A stretch of 64,000 nt of DNA from NCBI RefSeq assembly GCF_002872075.1, contig NZ_PGGU01000016.1, positions 255,009 through 319,008 of the forward strand, written 5' to 3'. Shown piece by piece: positions 24,542 to 34,200 of the stretch. A program made the position numbers and the translations under genes. This DNA comes from Microbacterium aurantiacum. GTDB lineage: Bacteria; Actinomycetota; Actinomycetes; Actinomycetales; Microbacteriaceae. The notes beneath the pieces were generated by a model that did no database searches, was not told the DNA's origin, and worked only from the letters and a program-made list of their open reading frames with translations. Positions within the stretch are counted from its first letter, which is position 1, and each line of letters begins with the position of its first letter.

Positions 24542-26920
24542 CTATCGCTCCGCCGACGAGGGCGCAGCATCCGACTCGACCCGCCGCGCGAGCCGGTAAC
24601 GCCCGGGCACGTCCGCAGACCACTCGATGCGGCGGCGTCCCGCCACGCTCGCCACGGGCACGAATCGCACCGGCGCTCCGTGCACATCGAACGGCCCGAT
24701 GTCGACGGTCTCCGGCAGTTCGACCACGATCACGCCCGGCGCCGGGATCTGCAGCTCCGCTGTCCGCAACTCGCCATCTGCCCAGGAGATGTCGACGCCG
24801 ATGTCGCCCCGCGCGCGCAGACCGCGCGCAGATCCGCTCCTCCAGCTCGGCGGCAGGGTCGGCAGAAGCGACACCGCACCGTCGTGACTCTGCAGCAGGA
24901 GTTCGACGATCCCCGCGATCGCCCCGAAGTTGCCGTCGATCTGGAAGATGTACCCGCCGGGCCATCCGCCATGCGGATGCAGGTCGAGCAGCGACGCGGA
25001 GCTCAGGTCTCCGAGCAGCCGGGACAGTGCCAGCTCGGTCAGCTCCGTCTCACCCAGCCGGGCGGCGAGGCAGAGGACCCAGGCCTGGCTCCAGCCCGTG
25101 TACCCGCCGCCGTGGGCGAGTCGCGACGTCAGGGCCTGGCGCACGCTCTCGAACATCTCCGGGTCGCGCGTGGCCGTGATCCGCGATCCGGGGAACGCGC
25201 CGTACAGGTGCGACAGGTGCCGATGGTCGAGCTCGGTGGCCGAGAACCCCGGGCCCCATTCCTCCGTCCGCCCCTCGGCGTCGATGCCGGGCAGCCGCAG
25301 GGCGGCGACGGCGGATGCCGCCTCCGCGGCGAGCGCGTCGTCGAGCCCCAGCGCGCCGGCGAGCCGGACGTGACGCGACAGGACCTCATGGGCGAGTTCC
25401 TGATCCATGGTTGCTCCGGCCGTGACGCTGGCGACCGCGCCGCCGTGCGTGAATCGGTGCTCGGGCGAGCTCGACGGGCTCACCCGCAGACACCTATCGC
25501 CGTCTTCCACCAGCTGGTCGAGCACGAACTCCGCTGCCGCGCGCGTGGCCGGTTCTGCGACACGTCGAGCGAAGTCCTCCGACCAGCGGTAGTCGAGCCG
25601 GTCTCCGAGGTGGGCGCACATCCAGGCCAGCCCCATGCTCCAGTTCGACCACTGCGGTTCGCCCTTGACCGGGTCGCTGAATCGCCAGATGTCGGTGTTG
25701 TGATGCACCACGGCACCGCGGGCCGCGTAGCGGAGCTCGGCGGTGCGTCGACCGGCCTCGGCGAGGTCTTCCACGAGCGCGTGCAGAGGCTGCGCGAGAT
25801 CGTCGAGACCGGCTGCCTCGGCGCCCCAGTAGTTCATCTGCACGTTGATGTTGCTGGTGTAGTTCGCGCTCCAGCCCGGTCGCACATCGACGTTCCAGAT
25901 CCCCTGCAGATTGGCGGCCTGCGTGCCCGGACGCGACGAGGAGATGAGCAGGTAGCGCCCCAGATCGAAGTAGCGCTGAGCGGCGACGGCCGCTGCGTTC
26001 TCCGACGCCGTCAGGTCGATCCCGCTGCGATGGAAGAACGTGCTGTAGTCGGCGCGATGCCGATCGTTCAGCTCGCCGGCGGGGACCTCAAGGGCTGACT
26101 CGACCCGTGCGCGTGCCTCTGCGATGAGCTGCTCGAGATCGATGCTGACGGGTTCGCGGTAGCCCCGGAAGCCGCTGGTCACCGCAGCGATCAACCGCGC
26201 ACCACCACCGGCCTCACGGACGACCGCCACCGCGACGGCCCATCCCATGCCCGCCGGCGCCGTGGCTCCGGTGCCGACCTCCTCGTCGCCGTACACCACG
26301 GGGTCGGTCGAGGTCACGTAGTTCGGTGCGACATGCCTCGGAACGCGGCCGGCGGCGAGGATCCATTCGACGGCGTTCGACGTGAACCGTTCCTCGCGCA
26401 GCACGGGGTGCGGGCTGCTGAGCTCGGCGGAGCCCGCGCTCAGTGCACCGGTCGTGTGGGCGACCAGCACGCCGTCTGGTGCGCTGACGAAGGCGGTCAT
26501 CGCCTCGCCAGCATGGACGACGGTCGCCTCGGCCGTGTTCAGGTCCAGGCTCCTGCGGTAGTCGCCGTCGCGCGATACGTCGCCCCAGACCCACTGGATT
26601 CGTCCGACCGGCTGGTAGGACTGGGTGTAGCGATCGGACTGGATGCGCACCGCGAGCGCGTCTGCACGCTGGTGATCCTCGGCGGCGATCGCACGGCGCA
26701 GATCGGTGATCAGGGTCGGATCGACCCTCTCCTCGGCGGAGATGGGACCACCGGACCAGAGCGTGTCGAGGTTGAGATCGAAGGTCTCGATGCCGCGCCC
26801 GCCGTAGACGGTCGCCCCCAGCGACCCGTTGCCCAACAGGAACGCATCGGTGAATCGCTCGGCCGGCTCGCGGGCGATCAGCGCGCCCGGGTCTGTCCCC
26901 AGGTCGTCCGTCAGGTCCAT
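24542..26920 (-). CDS. Glycoside hydrolase family 95 alpha-L-fucosidase-like
   Basis: 792 residues, the usual GH95 size, without a signal peptide. The N-terminal beta domain opens AFLLGNGSLGATVYGG and LNLDTLWSGGP. The catalytic alpha/alpha barrel contains NINVQMNYWGAE (the activating Asn pair), the acid Glu in SPSSSPEHRF and the Asp of QIDGNFGAIAGIVELLLQSH. GH95 enzymes cleave alpha-1,2-L-fucosyl and in some cases alpha-L-galactosyl linkages by inversion. It lies 25 bp behind the fuconate-dehydratase-like gene, so release and catabolism of L-fucose look coupled. AGAGGA precedes the ATG. Confidence 0.92.
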   Translation of the reverse strand: MDLTDDLGTDPGALIAREPAERFTDAFLLGNGSLGATVYGGRGIETFDLNLDTLWSGGPISAEERVDPTLITDLRRAIAAEDHQRADALAVRIQSDRYTQSYQPVGRIQWVWGDVSRDGDYRRSLDLNTAEATVVHAGEAMTAFVSAPDGVLVAHTTGALSAGSAELSSPHPVLREERFTSNAVEWILAAGRVPRHVAPNYVTSTDPVVYGDEEVGTGATAPAGMGWAVAVAVVREAGGGARLIAAVTSGFRGYREPVSIDLEQLIAEARARVESALEVPAGELNDRHRADYSTFFHRSGIDLTASENAAAVAAQRYFDLGRYLLISSSRPGTQAANLQGIWNVDVRPGWSANYTSNINVQMNYWGAEAAGLDDLAQPLHALVEDLAEAGRRTAELRYAARGAVVHHNTDIWRFSDPVKGEPQWSNWSMGLAWMCAHLGDRLDYRWSEDFARRVAEPATRAAAEFVLDQLVEDGDRCLRVSPSSSPEHRFTHGGAVASVTAGATMDQELAHEVLSRHVRLAGALGLDDALAAEAASAVAALRLPGIDAEGRTEEWGPGFSATELDHRHLSHLYGAFPGSRITATRDPEMFESVRQALTSRLAHGGGYTGWSQAWVLCLAARLGETELTELALSRLLGDLSSASLLDLHPHGGWPGGYIFQIDGNFGAIAGIVELLLQSHDGAVSLLPTLPPSWRSGSARGLRARGDIGVDISWADGELRTAELQIPAPGVIVVELPETVDIGPFDVHGAPVRFVPVASVAGRRRIEWSADVPGRYRLARRVESDAAPSSAER

Positions 26921-26945
26921 GGTCGTTCCTCTCGGTCGGTTCTCG

Positions 26946-28247
26946 TCAGCGACTGGCCCAGTACGTTCCGAGCGGGAACGTGTGCGCGGAGATCGAATCC
27001 TCGTGCATCTGTGCGGAGTAGCCCGGCAGAGAGGGAAGCAGATAGTTCCCCCGCTCGACGATGCAGGGGTCCACGAAGTGCTCGTGAAGATGGTCGACGT
27101 ACTCGGTCACCCGATCCTCGAGCGACCCGGACACGGCGACGAAGTCGAAGATCGACAGGTGCTGGACGAGTTCGCAAAGCCCCACGCCGCCGGCATGCGG
27201 GCAGACCGGGACTCCGAACTTCGCCGCCAGGAGGTAGACGGCGATGATCTCGTTCACGCTCCCCAGTCGCGCGGAATCGAGCTGCAGATAGTCGATGGCC
27301 TCTGCCTGGAGGAACTGCTTGAACAGCACGCGGTTCATGCCGTGCTCACCGGTGGCGACGCCGATGGGGGCGACCGCCTTGCGAATCGCGGCATGGCCGA
27401 GGACGTCGTCGGGACTGGTCGGCTCCTCGATCCAATGGGGGCGGAACTCGGCGAGCGCACCGATCCAGTCGATGGCCTCGGGGACATCCCAGACCTGGTT
27501 GGCGTCGATCATGAGCCGGGCATCCCAGCCGATCGTCTCGCGCGCGATGCGCAGCCGTCGCACGTCGTCTTCGAGATTCGCGCCGACCTTGAGCTTGATG
27601 TGCCGGTATCCCTCGTCGACCGCCTCCTGCAGGAGACGGCGCAACTTGTCGTCGCTGTATCCGAGCCATCCGGCGCTGGTCGTGTAGCAGGGATAGCCGC
27701 CACGGGCTTCGAGTTCGGCGATCCGCGCCCTGCGTGACGGCTCCTGTTCACGCAGCAGGGCGAGGGCCTCCTCGCGGGTGAGGGCGTCGGAGAGATAGCG
27801 CAGATCCGCAGCATCCACCAGCTCCTCGGGACTCATCTCGACCAGCAGCCGCCACAGCGGCACTCCGGCGACGCGTGCGGCGAGATCCCACACGGCGTTC
27901 ATCACCGCGGCCAGCGCGATGTGGATGACCCCCTTCTCGGGGCCGAGCCAGCGAAGCTGCGAGTCCGACTGCAGTTCCCGATAGATGCCGCCGGGATCAC
28001 CGACGATCTCGGTCACGCTCCGGCCGACGAGAGGAAGCGCCCGCTGCGCAGCAGCCATCGTGACGATGTCGTTCCCGCGCCCGATCGTGAACGTGAAACC
28101 GTAGCCGGCGAGCTCCGGGTCGTCAGTGCGGAGGATCACATAGGCCGCGGAGTAGTCGCCGTCCTTGTTCATCGCGTCGGAGCCGTCGAGGCTCTGCGAG
28201 GTGGGGAAACGGATGTCATAGGTTTCGATGGACGAGATGGTCGACAT
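26946..28247 (-). CDS. L-fuconate dehydratase-like enolase-superfamily enzyme
   Basis: 433 residues. Mandelate-racemase-type acid/base and metal sites are complete: HIKLKVG (KxK), MIDANQ (Asp), [10 protein letters not shown] (Glu), GEHGMNR (Glu/His) and CPHAGG (His). The N-terminus ([25 protein letters not shown]) and overall length match the L-fuconate dehydratase group (FucD, human ENOSF1). It would convert L-fuconate to 2-keto-3-deoxy-L-fuconate in the oxidative fucose pathway. GGGAG precedes the ATG at 28247. Fucose dehydrogenase, lactonase and later steps are not in this window. Confidence 0.88.
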   Translation of the reverse strand: MSTISSIETYDIRFPTSQSLDGSDAMNKDGDYSAAYVILRTDDPELAGYGFTFTIGRGNDIVTMAAAQRALPLVGRSVTEIVGDPGGIYRELQSDSQLRWLGPEKGVIHIALAAVMNAVWDLAARVAGVPLWRLLVEMSPEELVDAADLRYLSDALTREEALALLREQEPSRRARIAELEARGGYPCYTTSAGWLGYSDDKLRRLLQEAVDEGYRHIKLKVGANLEDDVRRLRIARETIGWDARLMIDANQVWDVPEAIDWIGALAEFRPHWIEEPTSPDDVLGHAAIRKAVAPIGVATGEHGMNRVLFKQFLQAEAIDYLQLDSARLGSVNEIIAVYLLAAKFGVPVCPHAGGVGLCELVQHLSIFDFVAVSGSLEDRVTEYVDHLHEHFVDPCIVERGNYLLPSLPGYSAQMHEDSISAHTFPLGTYWASR

Positions 28248-28282
28248 CTGCACTCCCGGTTCGGCCGGCGTTGCCGGTGTGA

Positions 28283-28298
28283 ATCTGATCGTTTGCGC
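28283..28298 (-). promoter_or_regulatory. Second, degenerate operator half-site before the fuconate dehydratase gene
   Basis: The minus strand reads GCGCAAACGATCAGAT. One half (GCGCAAACG) equals that of the main site 36 bp away at 28319-28334, centre to centre, and the other half is poor. It could be an auxiliary site for looping or cooperative binding, or chance. Confidence 0.35.
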
Positions 28299-28318
28299 AT
28301 CGGACGAACACCCGACGT

Positions 28319-28334
28319 GCGCAAACGTTTGTTC
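28319..28334 (-). promoter_or_regulatory. LacI-type operator of the fuconate dehydratase-GH95 operon
   Basis: Near-palindrome centred on CAAACGTTTG. It directly follows the -10 box TACAGT (28335-28340, minus strand), which lies 18 bp from GTGACA (28359-28364) as -35. Repressor binding here would cover the transcription start. Confidence 0.68.
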
Positions 28335-28364
28335 ACTGTAGTGCACGATACGCCCGGGTGTCAC
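28335..28364 (-). promoter_or_regulatory. Promoter of the fuconate dehydratase-GH95 operon
   Basis: GTGACA, 18-bp spacer, TACAGT; five of six -35 bases match the sigma-70 consensus. The transcript would start inside the operator, leaving a 5' leader of about 80 bases. Confidence 0.55.
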
Positions 28365-28374
28365 TCCGCGTCGT

Positions 28375-29376
28375 TCAGACCCGAGTCGAGGCCCGAGCCA
28401 GGATCACCGGAGCGGGCGAGGAGATCCGGATGACCTCGGGGCCGCCTCCCCCGATGCGGTCGGAAAGTGCTGCCACCGCGGCGCGGCCGAGTTCGTAGAG
28501 CGGCGTACGGATGCAGGTGAGTGCAGGCGCCGAGTATGCCGCGGGCCATGAATCGTGGATCGCCGCGACGGCGAGAGACTCCGGCACGGCGACTCCGAGC
28601 CGCGTGGCCTCGGCGAGAGCACCGAAGCCGGCGTTCACGTTCGACACGACCACCGCATCGGGACGATCTTCGGTGTCCAGCAGTCGTCTCATCGCCTCAC
28701 GGCCGTCCTCCGGGCCGTACCCGACACGCGTGATCCACTCCTCGCGTGCCGGGATGCCGTGCCGGGCGAGTGCCGAACGGAAGCCGTCTTCGCGGCGGCG
28801 AGCGCTCGACGATGACGGCATCCCGCCGATGAGCGCCAGGCGCGTACGCCCGATCGCCACCAGATGCTCGACCGCGACCACCGCCGCCGCCGCATCGTCG
28901 AGAAGGATCGCGCTCGCCCCGGGGATCTCGTCGTGCACGATGACGACGGGAGCGCCGGATGCCGCCAGCGCGGCGAGCTCGTTCGGATCGGTCCCGTCAT
29001 GCGGCTGGAGCATCACGCCGTCGACGCGCCCCTCCGCCAGGAGCCTTCCCGCCAGAGCGACACCGGTCGCAGTGTCGTCACCGCGACCCAGCAGAACGGT
29101 GAGTCCTCGCGAGACCGCCTCGGCATCCGCCCCCCGGGTGAGTTCCGCGAACAGCGCGTTCGTCACGTCCGGCACGATCAGGGCGACGACATCGGTGCGA
29201 GCTCGACGCAGGGATCGTGCGGCGTGATTCGGCCGGTACCCGAGATCTGCGGCGGCGGCATGGACGCGTTTCCTGGTGATCTCGCTCAGCCGAGCCGAAG
29301 GATCGCCGGAGAGAGCGCGCGATGCGACGGATACCGAAACGCCTGCGCGCCCCGCGACATCACTGAGGCTGACCAC
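28375..29376 (-). CDS. LacI-family transcriptional regulator 2
   Basis: 333 residues. The helix-turn-helix ([20 protein letters not shown], about residues 3-22) starts right at the N-terminus, which supports the GTG start at 29376. The hinge region ([16 protein letters not shown]) and the ligand-binding core ([32 protein letters not shown]) are typical. It is divergent from the GH29 fucosidase across a perfect GCAAACGTTTGC palindrome, which it probably binds, and may also act at the fuconate dehydratase site just downstream. CATACT lies six bases before the GTG, hinting at a leaderless mRNA. Confidence 0.9.
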   Translation of the reverse strand: MVSLSDVAGRAGVSVSVASRALSGDPSARLSEITRKRVHAAAADLGYRPNHAARSLRRARTDVVALIVPDVTNALFAELTRGADAEAVSRGLTVLLGRGDDTATGVALAGRLLAEGRVDGVMLQPHDGTDPNELAALAASGAPVVIVHDEIPGASAILLDDAAAAVVAVEHLVAIGRTRLALIGGMPSSSSARRREDGFRSALARHGIPAREEWITRVGYGPEDGREAMRRLLDTEDRPDAVVVSNVNAGFGALAEATRLGVAVPESLAVAAIHDSWPAAYSAPALTCIRTPLYELGRAAVAALSDRIGGGGPEVIRISSPAPVILARASTRV

Positions 29377-29395
29377 GTCTCCAGTATGGAGGATA

Positions 29396-29424
29396 TTGCG
29401 TGAGCAAACGTTTGCTCGTATGGT
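29396..29424 (+). promoter_or_regulatory. Promoter of the GH29 fucosidase with operator in the spacer
   Basis: TTGCGT (29396-29401) and TATGGT (29419-29424) are 17 bp apart. The spacer contains the 16-bp palindrome, so repressor and RNA polymerase would compete directly. The transcript start would leave about 125 bases of leader. Confidence 0.55.
29402..29417. promoter_or_regulatory. Perfect 16-bp LacI-type operator between regulator 2 and GH29
   Basis: GAGCAAACGTTTGCTC is a perfect palindrome lying between two divergent genes. It is the best example of the GCAAACG half-site type in the window. Confidence 0.75.
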
Positions 29425-29556
29425 CACTCCCAAGGATCTCGAGGATGGAACACGATCGACGCCACGGTGATTTCGCACGAGGGCGCGCCGCAGAGGACGA
29501 GCGGCTCCGTGCCGCCTGGGCCCGACGAATCTCCCTCCCACTCGAAAGGAACGCTC

Positions 29557-31083
29557 GTGACCGAGTCTCTGCCACCACTCGACCTTGCCGCACTGCCCGA
29601 TCCGGTCGATGTCGCGGACAACACCCGAGCACTTGACGCCGTACAGGCCGTGATCGACGCCGGCCCCTATACCGACACCTGGGAGTCCCTCCGCGGCTAT
29701 ACGCCGCCGGAGTGGTACGCCGACGCGAAGCTCGGCATCTTCATCCACTGGGGCGTGTATTCCGTCCCGGCGTTCAACAACGAGTGGTATTCGCGCAACA
29801 TGTACCGCGAGGGCACCGCGGAATTCGAGCATCACGTCGCGACCTATGGTGACCATCGTGAGTTCGGGTACAAGGATTTCATCCCCTCGTTCACGATGGA
29901 TCGGTTCGACCCCGACGAGTGGGCGGAGCTGTTCCGGCGGGCAGGGGCGCAGTTCGTCGTGCCGGTCGCTGAGCATCACGACGGTTTCGCGATGTACGAC
30001 ACGCAACGGTCCCGGTGGAGCGCAGCACGGATGGGGCCCGAGCGTGACGTGTTCGGCGACCTGAGCGCCGCCACCGACCGGGCATGGATGGTGCGCGGGG
30101 CGTCGTCGCACCGTGCCGAGCACTGGTTCTTCATGAACGGTGGAGCGAAGTTCGACTCCGATGTGCTCGCCGCGCAGACCCTGGACTTCTACGGTCCGGC
30201 GCAGCGTGAGGAGACCGCGCCGAGCGAGCGTTTCCTGGAGGACTGGCTGCTGCGCACCGTCGAGATCATCGACCGCTACCGCCCGCAGGTCTTGTGGTTC
30301 GACTGGTGGATCGAGCATCCGGCGTTCAAGCCGTACGTCGCGAAGCTCGCCGCGTACTACTACAACCGCGCGGCGGCGTGGGGCCGCGAGGTCGTCATCA
30401 ACTACAAGTGGGACGCCTTCGCCGAGGGCTCCGCCGTGTACGACATCGAGCGCGGCACGATGGGAGGCATCCGTCCGGCGGTGTGGCAGAACGACACGTC
30501 CGTGTCGAAGACCGCGTGGTCATGGGTGCAGAACCACCAGTACAAGAGCGCCAACGACCTGATCGTCGAGCTCGCCGATGTCGTCTCCAAGAACGGCATC
30601 CTGCTGCTGAACATCGGCCCGAAACCGGACGGCACGATCCCCGCGGCAGAGCAGGAACTCCTTCTGGCGATGGGTGACTGGCTCTCCGCCAACGGCGAGG
30701 CGATCTACGGCACCCGGCCGTGGGTCATCTCCGGTGAGGGGCCGACGCAGGTGGCTGTCGGCTCGTTCGTCGACTCGGAGTCGCGGAGCTTCACCGCATC
30801 CGACTTCCGTTTCACCTCCCGCGCCCACGTGACCGGCGACTACGTCTACGCGATCCCCCTGGCAGAACCCGAGAACGACGAGCTGCGCATCCGCGCCTTC
30901 GGCCGCGGCGCGGGACTTCTCACTCGCCCGATCAAGGAAGTCACCATCCTCGGCGAATCAGGCCCCGTCGTCTGGGAGCAGACACCCGGCGAGCTCATCG
31001 TCCGAACCTCTCGCGCCGCCGTCGTCAAGCTGTTCCTCGAACCGGAGGCCATCCCGCCGCGCACGGACTTCCTGCACCAGTAA
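29557..31083 (+). CDS. Glycoside hydrolase family 29 alpha-L-fucosidase
   Basis: 508 residues. The GTG at 29557 has AAAGGAA upstream; an in-frame ATG 30 codons earlier lacks a ribosome site and adds an unlikely Pro/Ser-rich tail. GH29 signatures: GIFIHWGVYSVPAF, EWYSRNMY, VPVAEHHDGFAMYD and VLWFDWWIEHPAF, whose Asp is the likely nucleophile. ILLLNIGPKPDGTIP ends the barrel and a beta-sandwich closes the protein. The enzyme releases alpha-L-fucose with retention. No signal peptide, so it is probably cytoplasmic. GH95 and a fuconate dehydratase nearby complete a fucose theme. Confidence 0.94.
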   Translation: MTESLPPLDLAALPDPVDVADNTRALDAVQAVIDAGPYTDTWESLRGYTPPEWYADAKLGIFIHWGVYSVPAFNNEWYSRNMYREGTAEFEHHVATYGDHREFGYKDFIPSFTMDRFDPDEWAELFRRAGAQFVVPVAEHHDGFAMYDTQRSRWSAARMGPERDVFGDLSAATDRAWMVRGASSHRAEHWFFMNGGAKFDSDVLAAQTLDFYGPAQREETAPSERFLEDWLLRTVEIIDRYRPQVLWFDWWIEHPAFKPYVAKLAAYYYNRAAAWGREVVINYKWDAFAEGSAVYDIERGTMGGIRPAVWQNDTSVSKTAWSWVQNHQYKSANDLIVELADVVSKNGILLLNIGPKPDGTIPAAEQELLLAMGDWLSANGEAIYGTRPWVISGEGPTQVAVGSFVDSESRSFTASDFRFTSRAHVTGDYVYAIPLAEPENDELRIRAFGRGAGLLTRPIKEVTILGESGPVVWEQTPGELIVRTSRAAVVKLFLEPEAIPPRTDFLHQ

Positions 31084-31111
31084 CCCCTGCACAAACGATT
31101 GTGCAGGGGTT
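31082..31111 (+). terminator. Hairpin behind GH29 with an operator-like centre
   Basis: Perfect 13-bp inverted repeat with a 4-base loop, starting inside the stop codon of the GH29 gene. No T-run follows. The central 16 bases GCACAAACGATTGTGC resemble the CAAACG operators nearby, so it may be a repressor site as well as, or instead of, a terminator. Confidence 0.55.
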
Positions 31112-31138
31112 GATTCCTGCCCGCGCTCTCGATAGCCT
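31110..31138 (+). promoter_or_regulatory. Promoter of the large lyase-like gene
   Basis: TTGATT (31110-31115), 17-bp spacer, TAGCCT (31133-31138). Transcription should begin near 31145, just ahead of the palindrome at 31148-31163. Confidence 0.5.
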
Positions 31139-31147
31139 TCGAAACAA

Positions 31148-31163
31148 AGGATATCGATATCCA
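31148..31163 (+). promoter_or_regulatory. Palindromic operator before the large lyase-like gene
   Basis: AGGATATCGATATCCA contains a perfect 14-bp palindrome made of two GGATATCG-type half-sites. It sits at about +4 to +19 from the predicted start of transcription. Confidence 0.65.
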
Positions 31164-31228
31164 TGCTTCGACGGCGGTGCGGCCGAGTGGCCGCCGCGTT
31201 ACGCGGAGCCCAGGGAAGGAAGCATGCA

Positions 31229-34200
31229 ATGACGCAAGCCCGAAACCGCACACGATCACGAATGACCGCCGTGGCTGCCGCCATGGCTGTCGTGGCCGGC
31301 CTCCTCGTGGCGGCATCGCCCGCGAGAGCGGCTGTCGACGAAGACCTCATCACCGACAACGTCGTCGCGATCAACGAGACCATCAGCGACGCCGGATTCG
31401 TCCACCCCGGCGTGGGACTTTCCGCCGAAGACCTGCGCAACGCTCAGGAGATGGTGCGCACCGGCCAGGAGCCCTGGGCTTCCTACTTCAGCGCCATGTC
31501 GGCCACCGGAGCCGCAGGTACCGGGTACCGGGCATCCAACTCCAAGTCCGCCGCCGAACCCGATGTCGCTCTCGATCCGAACTTCAACCACGGCAGCCTG
31601 CGCGGCAGGCAGACCAACGACTCCTTCGGCGCGCTCACCCAGTCCCTCATGTGGGTCATGACCGGCAACGAGGTCTACCGCAAGAACGCGATCCAGGCGC
31701 TGCGCACCTGGGCGAGCATGAATCCCGACGGCTTCGTGTACTTCGCCGACGCGCACATCCACACCGGCAAACCGCTGTCGCAGTTCCTCATGGCCGCCGA
31801 GATCATCCGCGCGACCGACCCGCTCGCCGACGACACCCCCGGCACCCAGGACGGCTACGACATCGTCTGGAGCACCGAAGACGACGAACGCCTGCTCACC
31901 AACTTCGCCAACCCCGTCGTCGAGAAGTTCCTGTACTCGAACGGTCGATGGATGAACCAGCACAACTTCGGGCTCTACGGCCGCATCGCCACCGCGATCT
32001 ATGCGGACGACGCCGAGGCCTACGCCACGGGCGTCGAGTGGACCACCGTGAACGCTTCGTTCGATGACTACATCAACGGCTCGATCGCGCAGCAGATCCC
32101 GCTCATCGACGCCGATGACCCCGCCAACCCCTACGGCGAGGACTTCGTGCAACTCCGCGAGATGGGCCGAGACCAGGCCCACGCCGAGTGCAACATCGAC
32201 AACCTCGCGGCCATGGCCCGCTTCCTCCACGTGCAGGGCACCAAGGTGGACCCCGAGGACGGCACGGTCTCCACCGCGGATGACGCCGTCTCCGCCTACG
32301 GGTTCCTCGGCAACCGACTCCTCGCGGGCGCGAACGCCTTCGACGGATACATGATGGGTCAGCCGACACCGTACATCGACGATCGCGGCACCGGCGGCAC
32401 CATCTCCCCGGCCTACCGCGGGCGGATGTTCAACCCGCTGAACGAGCTGTACTACCAGTACAAGTACGTCGAGGGCGTCGATGTGGAAGCAGAAGCCCCG
32501 AACGTCGCTCTGCTGCACCAGCGCATGGACGGCCCGCTCTACAAGTACGGCACCGGCGTCAACAACTTCTGGAGCCCCGGCGACAAGAGCATCGAGTACT
32601 GGGTGGCTTTTCCGCCGGAGATCGCCGGCACCGAACCGACCCCGGTGGATGACACCGCACTCACCCTCGGCAACTACGGCATCGCGCTCGACGAGGGCAC
32701 CGAGATCGTCACCGAAGACGACCGCACCTTCGCCCGCGCGACCGCCGATGCCGACGGCACGGTGAGCGTCGTCAGCCGCGTGATGTACCCGGGCAACAGC
32801 AAGTTGGGCGTCCTCGTGCGCACCGATGGCCCTGCCGTCCTGGAGGTGCTCGACAAGGAGGAGCCCGACCCGCGCAACACGCTTGACCGGGAGCCCGGTG
32901 TCATGGCGCGGATCGAACTGCCGGACACGCACGGCGAATGGCGATACATCACCTATCCCGCCGGCGGGCCCCACACCCACTTCTTCCGGATCACGGGCGA
33001 TGGCTCCTCCGTCGACATCGACAGCGTCATGCTCGACGCCCAGAAGAACCTCACGCCGCCCGCCTTCGAGCAGGCACGCAGCCGCTACTACCTGTGGCCG
33101 GACGCGACCTCCACCTTCGCACTCGGCGCCACCGACACGGGCGGCGCCCCCGCGCACACCGCGTCCGGCCTGCCCGACGGCGCGCAGCTCGACGCCGCAA
33201 CCGGCACCGTCACCTGGAGGCCGGGCTCCGGTGATCGCGGCACCCATGAGGTCCAGATCCTCGCCGATGACAGCGACGCCATCTCGGCGCGCACCTTCGA
33301 GCTCGTCGTGACCGAGAACCGGCCCAAGATGATCGCCGCCGCCATCGCCGACGGCACTGAGGAGGGCGCGGTCTACACCTCGGCTTCCGACGAGCCGTAT
33401 CAGGCCGTACTCGCCGACGCGAAGGAGGCGTCCGAGAACGGCAGCGACGAGGAGTTCCGCACCGCGTTCCAAGCCCTGCTCGACGCCATCGAGGCGCTCG
33501 AACTGCTCAACCCGCGGCTGGCAGACGGCTCTCTCGACTATCGAAAAGCGGTCACGCCGGTGAACATGACCGTCGACCAGGCCCGGGCCCTCGCCGACGG
33601 CAGCAACGAGAGTCACTTCGGCGATCTCCGCGTCGGGTTCGTCACGCTCGACTACGGCGCCCGGTATCGCGTATCGGTCGAGGAGTTCGGCCTCCAGGCC
33701 CGCTTCTCGTTCCCGATGCGCTCACAGGGCACGAACGTCTACGGTTCCAACGACGGCATCACGTGGGTCCTCCTCTCGGAGCGGCCGACCGGCGCCACCA
33801 ATGACATGGAGACCATTCCCGTCATCGCCGAACACCGCGGCGAGGAGTTCCGCTACCTGAGGCTCCAGCTCGACGAGCCGGGCCCGCCGATCGACCCCGC
33901 ATATCCGGGAATCTGGTCGGTCGCCGAGTTCCATGTCTTCGGCGAGCGCTCCGAAGTCCCCGGAGACATCACCAGCGTCTCGGTGGCCTCTCCCGACGCC
34001 GAGGCGAGCAGGGTGATCGCCGGTGACCGCATCGATGTCACGTTCACCAGCGCGAAGCCGATCAGCTCCGCGACGGTGAAGGTCGGCGGGCAGGAGCTCG
34101 CCGCGACGAGCGAGGACTCCCTCTCTTGGAAGGCCACCGGCACACTCGGCGACCTCAGCGGGGGCGGTCGCCTCGATGTCACCATCGACCACACGACGGA

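Noticed and set aside
31256..33616. Very long open frame on the minus strand (786 codons)
   Set aside because: It lies opposite the lyase-like gene, whose product has a signal peptide and known domains. Its protein is low in motifs and rich in Val/Gly/Arg/His, the usual mirror of a high-GC gene.
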